A DNA stretch of 64,000 nucleotides from Halomonas cerina (lineage in GTDB: Bacteria; Pseudomonadota; Gammaproteobacteria; Pseudomonadales; Halomonadaceae). Made by a program: the position numbers and the translations under genes. Every line of letters begins with the position of its first letter. Position 1 is the stretch's first letter. This document shows, one piece after another, positions 23,101-31,188 of the stretch. A model generated the notes under the pieces. It worked only from the letters and a program-made list of their open reading frames with translations. It searched no databases and was not told the DNA's origin. Location of the stretch: contig NZ_JACHXP010000004.1 of NCBI RefSeq assembly GCF_014192215.1, positions 1 through 64,000 on the forward strand. The letters are read 5' to 3'.

Positions 23101-23975
23101 AACGCTATGTCTACCCGGCAAAGGATGACAAATACGTAGCCAATGGAGACATTGGCATCGTTGTAGGCCACAGAAAAAAAAGAACAAGAAACAAGTTTCC
23201 GAAAAGCCTTGAAAAAGACCTTGAAGTCGAACTCTCCAGTCAATCCGGCTTCAAGTACCATTACAAACCGTGGGAGTTCGATGGTCAGGAAAAGACACCT
23301 CCACTAGAACTCGCCTATGCACTGACCATACACAAGACCCAGGGCAGCGAATTCGGCACGACCTTCCTGGTCATTCCCAACCCCTGCCGCCTGCTGTCAC
23401 GGGAGATGCTCTATACAGCGTTAACTCGGCACAGAGAGAAGGTGGTCATTCTTCATCAGGGCGATTTCCGAGACCTGCACAGGTTCAGCCATAGTCAGTC
23501 ATCGGAGATCTACCGCCGCATGACCAACCTGTTCTCGACATCCAAGCCTGTAGAAATCAAGACTGGCAACCAGTCCGTGTTCCTCGACGACAACCTGATC
23601 TACCGGACAGAGAAGAGAGAGCTGGTCCGCTCAAAATCAGAATGGATCATTGCCGACAAGCTTCACCGTGCAGGCATCGATTACCAGTATGAGCAGCCGC
23701 TGAAGCTTGGCGGCGTTGAGCGCTATCCGGACTTTACCATCAAGGATGATGACGGCGGACAAGCCTGGTACTGGAAACATAATGGCATGATGAACAACCA
23801 CGAGTACCGGCAGCGCTGGGAACGCAAGCTGGCGGCCTATCGCCAACAGGGGATACTCCCGCTGTCAGAGGGCGGCGGAGACAACGGTATCCTGCTGGTG
23901 ACGGAAGAGCATCAAGGTAAGGGGCTCAACGCCGAGGAAATCGAGGCCAACATTCAGCTGGTACTGAACGGATGA
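20169..23975 (+). CDS. RecD-like SF1B helicase with C-terminal nuclease-like domain
   Basis: 1268 residues. The N-terminal third (HHLTIRVPWHDNGWQGTFCH...) is a conserved leader of large island-encoded helicases. Walker A is GSAGTGKS at residues 644-651, Walker B is VIDECSML at about 726-733, with GDSRQLPPIG following. The C-terminal UvrD-C2-like motif is LAYALTIHKTQGSEF. The tail resembles a PD-(D/E)XK domain (RYPDFTI), but the usual WYWEHxGM acidic residue is lysine (K1203, in WYWKHNGM), so the nuclease may be inactive. From about 22950 the gene becomes much more AT-rich. It overlaps the next gene by 4 bp (ATGA). Probable DNA unwinding or translocation factor of the system. Confidence 0.87.
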   Translation: MIEGARKLPVHHLTIRVPWHDNGWQGTFCHNPCSNTSCTILPRIATGRDDRHETEHAGESLEGLERDQLPPCVDEHGTIMAPFPQSLLKHHPYAKTSETTHGHFAPTPYTIPPYSAAAIPFRWMLKDQAEGNDRTGVTSRAEALQLGYEVAREPELGFDTNWAQEGTNQRILLDTFFSAAKPEQSLVFFYAKRTPLAEDPRRVIVGVGRVKSVGAPTEYRYAGESRPTDRITGYLWERNITHSIRPDVNDGFLLPYQELLVLAEQDDTIDLTDCAAFAPDEYFEKYSYGSELLPQDGAIASLLALEKAIKAMRHLLEAPWDDFLEWIDRELNRLWQVRGAFPGLGSALHAFGLPHGNLLAWHLLGDSERPVDPWPLLGEALSHPDSLPDYLSEGIGKTQRQKWEKLPDERRDLLMLLARFNLSNDQALRWYQATERESARIGLSDKEILANPYLVYEQDRLQEDPIAFSVIDRGLFPPETLRQAFPIPEPSPVHEAIDERRVRALMIHVLEQAASDGHTLLPASWLIRRVRQQPMKPDCPLDADTLSVVEECLSPDIAGTAMADEPAYQLRRFTETSQLIRSVITKRRKGTPNGGEHDWLALVNRAIDGNELTAALDDDDQQARKEKAAALEQIYRSRVSVLMGSAGTGKSTLLKALCAIESVTNEGVLLLAPTGKARVRLEQASGMAGEGRTIAQFLNGLNRYDGKTGRYYVNRSAPKSSAHRTVVIDECSMLTEEQLAALLDATQGVARLILVGDSRQLPPIGAGRPYVDIVEHLKPGNVESLSPRVAPGYAELTVTMRQQGHAENVRTDLLLANAFSGRPQDAGADEVWHTLGGTESPFVKLVRWNEPDQLQARLMEEMVAELGELDSINDEVGLEETIGGVRSEFKGQTNVFFNNRYKDLSGASEKAEAWQILSPVRQSQVGVLALNRAIQQQFRKDFIGKANATGYRRVIPSPAGPEGIIYGDKVINIQNNKKRYVYPAKDDKYVANGDIGIVVGHRKKRTRNKFPKSLEKDLEVELSSQSGFKYHYKPWEFDGQEKTPPLELAYALTIHKTQGSEFGTTFLVIPNPCRLLSREMLYTALTRHREKVVILHQGDFRDLHRFSHSQSSEIYRRMTNLFSTSKPVEIKTGNQSVFLDDNLIYRTEKRELVRSKSEWIIADKLHRAGIDYQYEQPLKLGGVERYPDFTIKDDDGGQAWYWKHNGMMNNHEYRQRWERKLAAYRQQGILPLSEGGGDNGILLVTEEHQGKGLNAEEIEANIQLVLNG

Positions 23976-26900
23976 TGGATGCCATGACAACTCAACAACA
24001 AGAGGCCTTGAGTCAGGCTGGCACAAAGGTTCGGATGAAATACGACCCAAGCCAGATAGGCGAATGCACAGGTAAGGCCGATGACGACGACGGTGACTTC
24101 CTGGTACAGGTCAGCTTCAATGGAAAGCGCCCGGACTGGTTTATAGCAGATCAGCTGGAGCTGTTAGAGGAAGAAGTCGAAGACGACATCACCCGCATAC
24201 GCACGGGGCGAATCGATACGATCGATACCTTGAAACGCGCCTTTGCCCGGATACAGCTGGGCGGGAAGATGTCTGAAATATTCTATAGCATGGACACGAC
24301 ACATACGGAGTTCATGCCCCACCAGTTCAAGCCTGTCCTGGCCATGCTGGATTCTCCTTCTCAGGGCCTGTTGATTGCCGATGAAGTTGGTCTGGGCAAG
24401 ACCATTGAGGCAGGCCTGATCTGGACAGAACTAAGATTCCGAAAGCAGGCACGGCGCCTACTGGTTGTCTGTCCCGCCATGCTGACAGAAAAATGGCAAT
24501 ACGAGTTGCGATACCGCTTTGGCACGGCCGGGACGATCACTGACGCCGCAGGGTTATTGGAGATCCTCGAGCATCCTGATCAGTTGACGGTGGACAACCA
24601 ATGCATCATCTGCAGCCTGCAGGGAATACGCCCACCAAGCGAATGGGAAAAAGCGGAGACCTCGTCACCCGCAGCACGCCTTGCACGCCGCTTGAATGAG
24701 ATGTCGGTAGAAGACCCTGTCTTCGATATGACCATTATCGATGAAGCACACTACCTGAGAAACCCGGAGACGGCTTCTGCCACGCTCGGAAACTTGTTGA
24801 GAAGGGTGTCTGACCACATCGCCCTGCTCACCGCTACCCCGGTCAATACCAGCAATCGCGACCTGCATAGCCTGGTTAGGCTCGCTGACCCCGACCAATT
24901 CCAGTTTGCGGATCAGTTCCAGTCAATACTGGAAGCCAACCGACCACTGGTCAAGGCGTCCAATGCCCTGAAACTACAAGCCTCGACATATGGCAATGTG
25001 CTGGAACACCTTACTGACGCACAACAGCACTGGGTGCTGAGGAGAAGTGAACAGTTACAGGAACTGATCGAAGAGCTGGAAGGATATGACCTGTCGACGA
25101 CGCCGAACTCTTCACAGCGTATAAGACTCAGGGAACGCATCGAACGATTGAATCTGCTGAGCCACATCATCACACGGACCCGCAAGCGTGAAGTGATGGT
25201 CAACCGCGCCACCCGGGAGGCGAAGCATCTCGAGGTACCGATGAGCCCAGAGGAACAGTCGGCCTATGATATCGCGACCGAAGCGATAGCACGTTACGCC
25301 GAAGAGAACGACTCACCCGAAGGGTTTCTCCTGGCCATGCCCCAGCGCCAGATGTCCAGCTGCATCTTTGCTGCGGTAGATCACTGGCTCAACACAAGCG
25401 GCCTGGTCGAGGGCGATAATGGCCAGTTTTATGAGGACACCGGGGAAGATGGCAGGGTTCTCCCGGAATCATCATCTCGCCTGATCGGACATATCGGCCG
25501 GCATATTGCCGGCAAGGTTGATCTGAGTGCTCTTCGGATCAACGACTCGAAATATGCGCAGCTGATCGAGGCCCTATCCGCGTTTCTTAAGCGACACTCT
25601 GATGAAAAGGTCATTGTATTCAGCTACTTTAAGAAGACGCTGAGCTACCTTAACTCACGCCTGAAGGAGGATGGCATTCGCTCTGTCATCGTACAGGGCG
25701 GCCAGGACAAGAAAGCCATCATAGATGAGTTCAGGAACAGCAGGACACAACAGGTTCTGCTGTCTTCGGAAGTCGCATCCGAAGGTGTTGACCTGCAGTT
25801 CATGAGATTCATCATAAACTATGACCTGCCATGGAACCCCATGAAGGTCGAGCAGAGAATAGGCCGAATAGACCGAATCGGACAAAAGTCCCCGAAGATC
25901 AACATCTTTAGTTTTGTGTACAAGGACACTATAGACGACAAGATCCTGAATCGCCTCTTCGATCGTCTCAACCTTTTCGAAAACGCCCTTGGTGGCGCCG
26001 AAGACATTCTCGGCGACAGCATTTCGGTAATGAGCAAGAGACTGTTATCGGGAAAGCTGACACCAGCACAACAGCAAGCCCAGATTGAACAGACAGCAGA
26101 TGCCATAGAGCAGCGGCGGCGAGATGAGGAAATCGTTGACGAAAGCTCATCCAGCCTTGTGGCACTTGGCGATTACATTCAGTCCCAGGTAACCGAGGCC
26201 CATAGCTCCAACAGGAAGATTTCAGACGAAGACCTGATCGAATATATAACCGACTTTCTTGATAGATATGCACCCGGGCACACGATCAATAACTCAGAAA
26301 GGGATCATCAATTTTCGATAAGACTTCCTGCCAATATAGCCATCGATTTTGGTGATTTCACAAGAAAAGAAAAGCTCACTCCATCCAGGCTATCAACCGG
26401 GCATGAAAAGTCTTTCATTATCAACAACCAGGTGGCAAGTGGAAGCACACAAAAATACGAGCTGGTCAATCAGTTCCACCCTTTCATAAAATATATCTGC
26501 CAGAAAATTTCGCAGGAGGAACCTCATACACCGCTACTCGCACTGAAAGCGGATGCTTCGAATATTCCTGTTCTCAAGGGAGGTGGAATCTACGCCTTCA
26601 AGATAGAAAACTGGTCATTCTTGGGCAGCAAGGAAGAGGATTTTGTACGTTCAGCATTCGTCAACTGCAACACGTTGGATGAAGTTTCAGGGAATGAAGC
26701 CAGTGAAATCATGGGCTGCATTCGGACTCATGCAGAAGACTGGCTGGAAGCTCCAACCCAGCTGGATTGCGATGACAAGATAAGACACAGCATCGATACT
26801 GTTGAGAAGCTGCTTGCTCGGGAGTACAGAAAGGAACTTAAGGAGAAGCAGTCAGAGAACAACGATAGGGTAAGAATACAGGAAGACTCTGTAAGGAAGA

Positions 26901-27097
26901 GCCACCAAAGAAAGCGTTCACAACTGGAGCAGGCAATCAGCAACAACATGGGCAATGATCGCTATATAAAAATGACACGGGGCCGGCTGAAGTCACTGAA
27001 AAATCAGACAGAGATGCTGATGGAAAAAATAAATAACAAGAAACATATCAAGGACTGCAAAGAACCTGTCGCAGTCGGAATACTGAAGGTGGAATGA
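23972..27097 (+). CDS. SNF2/RapA-type SF2 DNA helicase
   Basis: 1041 residues. Walker A ADEVGLGKT (K143), DEAH box (D257-H260), motif III LLTATPVNTSN, and the C-terminal helicase lobe with VASEGVDLQFM and the arginine-finger motif EQRIGRIDRIGQ. The closest architecture is the RapA/HepA-like SNF2 group used in DISARM (DrmD-type) and other islands. The C-terminal 350 residues are a basic/acidic helical extension (long coiled-coil-like stretch near 930-1010, rich in Lys and Glu) without a domain I recognise. Overlaps both neighbours by 4 bp. AT-rich codon use compared with host genes. Confidence 0.88.
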   Translation: MMDAMTTQQQEALSQAGTKVRMKYDPSQIGECTGKADDDDGDFLVQVSFNGKRPDWFIADQLELLEEEVEDDITRIRTGRIDTIDTLKRAFARIQLGGKMSEIFYSMDTTHTEFMPHQFKPVLAMLDSPSQGLLIADEVGLGKTIEAGLIWTELRFRKQARRLLVVCPAMLTEKWQYELRYRFGTAGTITDAAGLLEILEHPDQLTVDNQCIICSLQGIRPPSEWEKAETSSPAARLARRLNEMSVEDPVFDMTIIDEAHYLRNPETASATLGNLLRRVSDHIALLTATPVNTSNRDLHSLVRLADPDQFQFADQFQSILEANRPLVKASNALKLQASTYGNVLEHLTDAQQHWVLRRSEQLQELIEELEGYDLSTTPNSSQRIRLRERIERLNLLSHIITRTRKREVMVNRATREAKHLEVPMSPEEQSAYDIATEAIARYAEENDSPEGFLLAMPQRQMSSCIFAAVDHWLNTSGLVEGDNGQFYEDTGEDGRVLPESSSRLIGHIGRHIAGKVDLSALRINDSKYAQLIEALSAFLKRHSDEKVIVFSYFKKTLSYLNSRLKEDGIRSVIVQGGQDKKAIIDEFRNSRTQQVLLSSEVASEGVDLQFMRFIINYDLPWNPMKVEQRIGRIDRIGQKSPKINIFSFVYKDTIDDKILNRLFDRLNLFENALGGAEDILGDSISVMSKRLLSGKLTPAQQQAQIEQTADAIEQRRRDEEIVDESSSSLVALGDYIQSQVTEAHSSNRKISDEDLIEYITDFLDRYAPGHTINNSERDHQFSIRLPANIAIDFGDFTRKEKLTPSRLSTGHEKSFIINNQVASGSTQKYELVNQFHPFIKYICQKISQEEPHTPLLALKADASNIPVLKGGGIYAFKIENWSFLGSKEEDFVRSAFVNCNTLDEVSGNEASEIMGCIRTHAEDWLEAPTQLDCDDKIRHSIDTVEKLLAREYRKELKEKQSENNDRVRIQEDSVRKSHQRKRSQLEQAISNNMGNDRYIKMTRGRLKSLKNQTEMLMEKINNKKHIKDCKEPVAVGILKVE

Positions 27098-28725
27098 TGT
27101 CGCATAAGAAACCTACACTTGGCAATCAGTTCTCGGGACTCTTTGATCAAATCAAGGTCAGATTTGATGACAAGCCAACCTCCGAGGAAAAGCCCGAGCA
27201 TGGTCAAAAACGAAAAGACAAGACACGTGAAAAAAATCCACGAGGCAAGGTCAAGGCCAGGTCATCGGTAAAGCGAAAGCCCTCTAAACCCAAAAAAAGA
27301 AATTATGTTGAAGTTAAGGCACCTGATACAAGCTGTTACGACGTACCCAGAAGGCCTTCTGGGTCATCAACCAGCAAAAATTTGTCGCCCGTAGATCTGC
27401 CCCCTCTCCACGAAATTTCCGCCGACGTAGAAAACCTCGATATACATCTACCTAATTCTAATGCCATAGCATCTCCCTCTATCAACCCTAACGACGGCAT
27501 GACAGCTAGAGATGGAGAGCCAGCAATCATTGGGCTGGATTTCGGCACGGCCTTCACCAAGGCCATCATTCATTGGAGAAACCGTCACTACATAGTCGAC
27601 TGGAAAGATATTATTGACGCCAAGGACCCGCACTTACTTCCTTCCTCTTTCAGTGAGCATACTTCTGGATCCACTTTACTGGGTGATGTCGATGAAGCCG
27701 GCTGGACATCCAAAAAAGGGCTCAAGATATCGATCATCGAGAATACAGCCGACAACAAAGCTTCCGACATCGATGCAACGATATTCATCGCCTTGGTCAC
27801 ACGTTACATCCGAGGTTGGGCAGAAAAAAAATTCAAAGACATGGGTGCTGAAAAACTTCGCTGGCGACTCCATGTCGGCCTCCCAGCCTCACCATTCCAG
27901 AGCGAAAAAAAACAAGATAGGCTCATGCGGATAGCGAGTCACGGCTGGTCCATTGGCCTTAACCAAGGCATCATTACGCGCGAATCAGTCACAGACGCGA
28001 CAGCGGGACCATCCCCAGACTCTCATATTCCCATCAAGGTAGTACCGGAATTTCTTGCTCAATTATACCCTTACTTGAAATCGTCGAAGAGCCAGGAAGG
28101 ATTGCACGGCCTCATTGATATCGGAGCCGGCACCGTTGACTTTGTGATATTTAATATTGTCAGAATCGATAATTCTGACAAAATCCCAATCTTCGGGGAC
28201 AATGTATCCCCATTAGGCTCACACTACCTGATTGGTGCCCTGGCCGGCCGCAGGGGTCAAACTATCCCTTGGCACGATTCCGATGCTTCAAAGTCTTTTG
28301 CTTTTTTTTCTGAACGAACGGGAGAGCCTCGAGAGGAAATATCACTAAGAACGAGAATTTTTGATCAACACGTCAAGAAGGCTTTAGGGCATGCTCTAAA
28401 AAGTGCTCGCTCATTATTCACTAATTCTCCCGTATGGCGTAGGCAGAATGAATTCCCATTCTTTCTTTGCGGTGGCGGTTCCCATATCACCTTTTACAAG
28501 CATTCCATCAAGAACAGGAAGTCTTTGAGCATTGCCTACAGAAACATTCCATTGCCAAAAAACATTGTGGGTGATATCAACCCAAAATCCTTCCATAGAT
28601 ACTCGGTAGCTTACGGGCTCAGCATCTTGCCAAGAAACCTGGCAGCCATCACGCCCAAGCGCGACATTGACCCCGTCCTCCCCCCCGACCCCATTGAAAC
28701 GGAGGATAGAGATGCAAGTCGCTAA
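27094..28725 (+). CDS. Actin/Hsp70-fold ATPase of unknown specific role
   Basis: 543 residues. The ATPase fold is shown by phosphate-1 IIGLDFGTAFTKAI (D149), phosphate-2 GLIDIGAGTVDFVIF (D342) and the adenosine motif FFLCGGGSHI (about 455-464), the order seen in Hsp70, ParM and MreB-like proteins. It lacks an Hsp70 substrate-binding domain. The first 75 residues are disordered-looking and very basic (for example KRKDKTREKNPRGKVKARSS), which suggests DNA, RNA or partner binding. Located between two helicase genes and overlapping the SNF2 gene by 4 bp. Strongly AT-rich. It could be a filament-forming sensor or a chaperone for the complex; neither can be decided from sequence. Confidence 0.82.
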   Translation: MMSHKKPTLGNQFSGLFDQIKVRFDDKPTSEEKPEHGQKRKDKTREKNPRGKVKARSSVKRKPSKPKKRNYVEVKAPDTSCYDVPRRPSGSSTSKNLSPVDLPPLHEISADVENLDIHLPNSNAIASPSINPNDGMTARDGEPAIIGLDFGTAFTKAIIHWRNRHYIVDWKDIIDAKDPHLLPSSFSEHTSGSTLLGDVDEAGWTSKKGLKISIIENTADNKASDIDATIFIALVTRYIRGWAEKKFKDMGAEKLRWRLHVGLPASPFQSEKKQDRLMRIASHGWSIGLNQGIITRESVTDATAGPSPDSHIPIKVVPEFLAQLYPYLKSSKSQEGLHGLIDIGAGTVDFVIFNIVRIDNSDKIPIFGDNVSPLGSHYLIGALAGRRGQTIPWHDSDASKSFAFFSERTGEPREEISLRTRIFDQHVKKALGHALKSARSLFTNSPVWRRQNEFPFFLCGGGSHITFYKHSIKNRKSLSIAYRNIPLPKNIVGDINPKSFHRYSVAYGLSILPRNLAAITPKRDIDPVLPPDPIETEDRDASR

Positions 28726-28773
28726 CGGAGGGCCATCCACGTCAATACAATGCTTTTCCTTATAGGTGTGTGC

Positions 28774-30849
28774 ATGAAATTTCTCATATCCGACACTTTC
28801 ACCAGCAGCCTCGGCAAACTCACAGGCGATGAGCAAAAGTCAGTCAAGACAACTGCCTTCGATCTTCAGATCAACCCCGCCAACCCTGGAATGAAGCTCC
28901 ATAAACTGGACAAAACCAAGGACAAGAATTTCTGGTCGGTCAGAGTAAACAGTGATATCAGATTGATTGTTCACAAGAGCCATGAAAGCCTTTTACTTTG
29001 TTACGTGGACCATCATGACAAGGCCTACCGCTGGGCTGAGAGCAGAAAACTCGAAATACACCCTAAAACCGGTGCGGCTCAAATTGTTCAAGTCAGAGAA
29101 ACCGTACAGGAAATTAGAGCACCTCACTATGTAAAGACTGAGCCTGAGCAAACAGCCGAGACAAAGCTATTTGACGGTATCGCCGAGGATACTCTTCTGG
29201 GCTATGGCATACCCACCGAATGGCTGGATGATGTTCGCCAGGCAGATGAAGACACTTTGCTGGAATTGGCGGAACACCTCCCTGCCGAAGCGGCCGAGGC
29301 GCTACTGGAACTAGCAACTGGCGGCACACCTCAGCCTGCACAGCAATATACAGGTGAGAGCCCCTTCAATCACCCCGATGCACAGCGTCGCTTCAGGGTC
29401 ATGTCCGATGTAGAGGAGCTCGAACGGGCATTGAGTTCACCTTGGGAAAGGTGGAGCATCTTTCTCCATCCGGCACAGAGACAATGGGTAGAACACGACT
29501 ATAATGGGCCGGCTCGTGTCTCGGGCTCTGCCGGAACCGGCAAGACAGTAGTGGCACTGCACCGTGCTGTGTATCTTGCCGATCAAAATGCGGACTCGCG
29601 TGTCCTTCTCACGACATTCTCTGATTCCCTTGCCAGGATGCTGGAGACAAAACTCACTCTATTGATTGGTAATCGTCCAAGGCTGAGAGAACGTATTGAT
29701 GTCTATTCGATGGATACCTTAGGTGAACGGCTGTATGACTTCCATCACGATTCAGCACGCCTCGCCACTCGAGAGGAGGTTGAGGCTCTATTAGTAGGTT
29801 TATCTAATTCCCAGCAGGACCATTCTTTCTCCAGGCGATTTCTGATAAGTGAGTGGGAAGACGTCGTGGATGCGTGGCAACTAGACAGCTGGGAAGCCTA
29901 TCGCGACGTTCGCCGGCTTGGGAGGAAGACTCGACTTCCAGAGGCACAGCGCTTGACGCTGTGGACCATATTTGAAGAGGCAAAGAAGACTCTCAAGCAA
30001 CGTGGATTAATCACCAAAGCGGGCCTTTTTTCCGAACTGGCATTCGCCATGGTGCGTCGCTCAACACCACTCTATGATTTTGCCATCATCGACGAGGCCC
30101 AAGACATAAGCGTCCCCCAGTTACAATTTCTGGCGTCTATGAGCGGCAACAAACCAAATAGCCTGTTCTTCGCTGGTGATCTCGGTCAACGGATCTTTCA
30201 GCAGCCGTTCTCATGGAAAGCACTCGGCGTTAATATTCAGGGGCGATCCCGTACTCTACATATTAACTATCGTACTTCGCATCAGATTCGTCGACAGGCC
30301 GACATGCTACTTGACCCCGAGCTTTCTGATGTAGATGGAAATTCGGAACAACGCACGGGCACAGTCTCAGCCTTCAATGGCCCTTCTCCTGACTTGAAAG
30401 CTTTCTATTCTCACGATGAGGAAGCCAAATACGTGGCACAGTGGCTACGCCATTGCCGCTCACAAGGGATCGAGCCTGGCGAGATGGCCATCTTCGTCCG
30501 CTCACCCAGTGGGCTGCCCAGGGCAAGCAATGCGGTCGAACGTGCAGACATGGAATGGCTCGTACTTGACGAGAAAATGCAATCTACAACGGGCATTGTG
30601 ACAATAAGCTCCATGCACCTAGCCAAGGGTCTTGAATTTCGTGCCGTTGCTGTGATGGCCTGCGATGATGATATTCTGCCATCCCAGGAGAGGATCGAAT
30701 CGGTATCAGATAATGCCGACCTTGAAGAGGTCTATAACACCGAACGACACCTACTTTACGTTGCCTGCACTCGGGCGAGAGATCAACTTCTGGTCACCAG
30801 CGGTGATGAGCCCTCTGAATTCATGGATGATATGCTTATTTCATCCTGA
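28774..30849 (+). CDS. RelE-fold domain fused to UvrD/Rep-like SF1A helicase
   Basis: 691 residues. Start 28774 has AGGTG five bases upstream; the upstream ATG at 28750 has none. Residues 1 to about 90 look like a RelE/ParE-type fold (KFLISDTFTSSLGKL, NFWSVRVNSDIRLIVHK, CYVDHHDKAYRWAE). A linker of about 130 residues follows, then an SF1A helicase: Walker A GSAGTGKT (251-258), Walker B DEAQD (440-444), GDLGQRIFQ, and the C-terminal SSMHLAKGLEF and VACTRARDQLL motifs. No antitoxin gene accompanies it. The RelE-like part may bind ribosome/RNA or act as a protein-interaction module. AT-rich like the two preceding genes; 48 bp after the ATPase gene. Confidence 0.86.
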   Translation: MKFLISDTFTSSLGKLTGDEQKSVKTTAFDLQINPANPGMKLHKLDKTKDKNFWSVRVNSDIRLIVHKSHESLLLCYVDHHDKAYRWAESRKLEIHPKTGAAQIVQVRETVQEIRAPHYVKTEPEQTAETKLFDGIAEDTLLGYGIPTEWLDDVRQADEDTLLELAEHLPAEAAEALLELATGGTPQPAQQYTGESPFNHPDAQRRFRVMSDVEELERALSSPWERWSIFLHPAQRQWVEHDYNGPARVSGSAGTGKTVVALHRAVYLADQNADSRVLLTTFSDSLARMLETKLTLLIGNRPRLRERIDVYSMDTLGERLYDFHHDSARLATREEVEALLVGLSNSQQDHSFSRRFLISEWEDVVDAWQLDSWEAYRDVRRLGRKTRLPEAQRLTLWTIFEEAKKTLKQRGLITKAGLFSELAFAMVRRSTPLYDFAIIDEAQDISVPQLQFLASMSGNKPNSLFFAGDLGQRIFQQPFSWKALGVNIQGRSRTLHINYRTSHQIRRQADMLLDPELSDVDGNSEQRTGTVSAFNGPSPDLKAFYSHDEEAKYVAQWLRHCRSQGIEPGEMAIFVRSPSGLPRASNAVERADMEWLVLDEKMQSTTGIVTISSMHLAKGLEFRAVAVMACDDDILPSQERIESVSDNADLEEVYNTERHLLYVACTRARDQLLVTSGDEPSEFMDDMLISS

Positions 30850-30861
30850 ATCTCATTAAAT

Positions 30862-31032
30862 TTAGCCAATTTTGGTCTTCTCGATCTCCCTACGCAACGC
30901 CTCCGCCTCCTCGGTCAGGGAGGCGTTGGTGCGCATGTCGCCGTTGCGGGCGGCCTGCATGGCTTGCTCGAGCTTCTGTTCGTAGGCCTTCTGTAGCTTC
31001 TTCGCCGGATCACGCTTGAAGAGTCCGAACAT
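30862..31032 (-). CDS. Small DUF6435-type protein
   Basis: 56 residues: starts MFGLFKRDPAKKLQKAYEQK and ends LRREIEKTKIG. It is a single charged helical hairpin matching, as I recall it, the DUF6435 group of gammaproteobacterial mini-proteins; function unknown. The gene converges on the last accessory-operon gene with a 12-bp gap. It has a perfect TATAAT about 77 bp upstream of its ATG. A SD-like GCAGGAG lies about 8-14 bases before the start. Ordinary host-like GC content, so it probably marks the right edge of the insertion. Confidence 0.8.
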   Translation of the reverse strand: MFGLFKRDPAKKLQKAYEQKLEQAMQAARNGDMRTNASLTEEAEALRREIEKTKIG

Positions 31033-31101
31033 GGCGGTGGCTCCTGCCGGGGAATATCCTGACAGGCTACGCGCCCCAACGGCAAAACGCTATTCAATAG
31101 C

Positions 31102-31126
31102 TGTACATATTATAAATTTTGTACAT
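31102..31126 (-). promoter_or_regulatory. Candidate promoter and palindrome upstream of the DUF6435 gene
   Basis: On the minus strand a perfect -10 hexamer TATAAT occupies 31114-31109; no good -35 is seen at 17 bp. It is framed by two TGTACA palindromes (31103-31108 and 31120-31125), making an inverted repeat around the -10 that could be an operator. Confidence 0.4.
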
Positions 31127-31137
31127 AAAAGGAACGA

Positions 31138-31160
31138 GGCCGGCACCCAAGGTGCCGGCC
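31138..31160 (-). terminator. Rho-independent terminator of puuC
   Basis: Perfect 10-bp stem GGCCGGCACC / GGTGCCGGCC with a CAA loop, 29-51 bp downstream of the puuC stop. In the minus direction it is followed by a T-rich stretch (TCGTTCCTTTTAT). Confidence 0.65.
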
Positions 31161-31188
31161 GCGCCGTGTCGGGCATGGTCAAGGCGGG

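Larger units (their letters stand above)
14180..30849 (+). other. Six-gene accessory (probable defence) operon
   Basis: Six co-oriented genes: restriction helicase/nuclease, DNA methyltransferase, RecD-like helicase, SNF2 helicase, actin/Hsp70-fold ATPase, RelE-fold::UvrD helicase. Junctions are 10 bp, 18 bp, a 4-bp overlap, a 4-bp overlap and 48 bp, which supports one transcription unit. The combination of a methyltransferase, a nuclease and multiple helicases suggests invasive-DNA restriction. The flanks are a broken puuR remnant and a DUF6435 mini-gene next to puuC. No transposase or integrase is present. Confidence 0.8.

Noticed and set aside
28774..29050. Free-standing toxin-antitoxin module
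   Set aside because: The RelE-like part is continuous with the helicase, with no stop or internal start and no antitoxin frame on either side.
14180..30849. A complete DISARM or BREX system
   Set aside because: No DUF1998 protein, phospholipase D, PglZ, BrxC or Lon-like protease is encoded; only the SNF2 and methyltransferase elements are shared.
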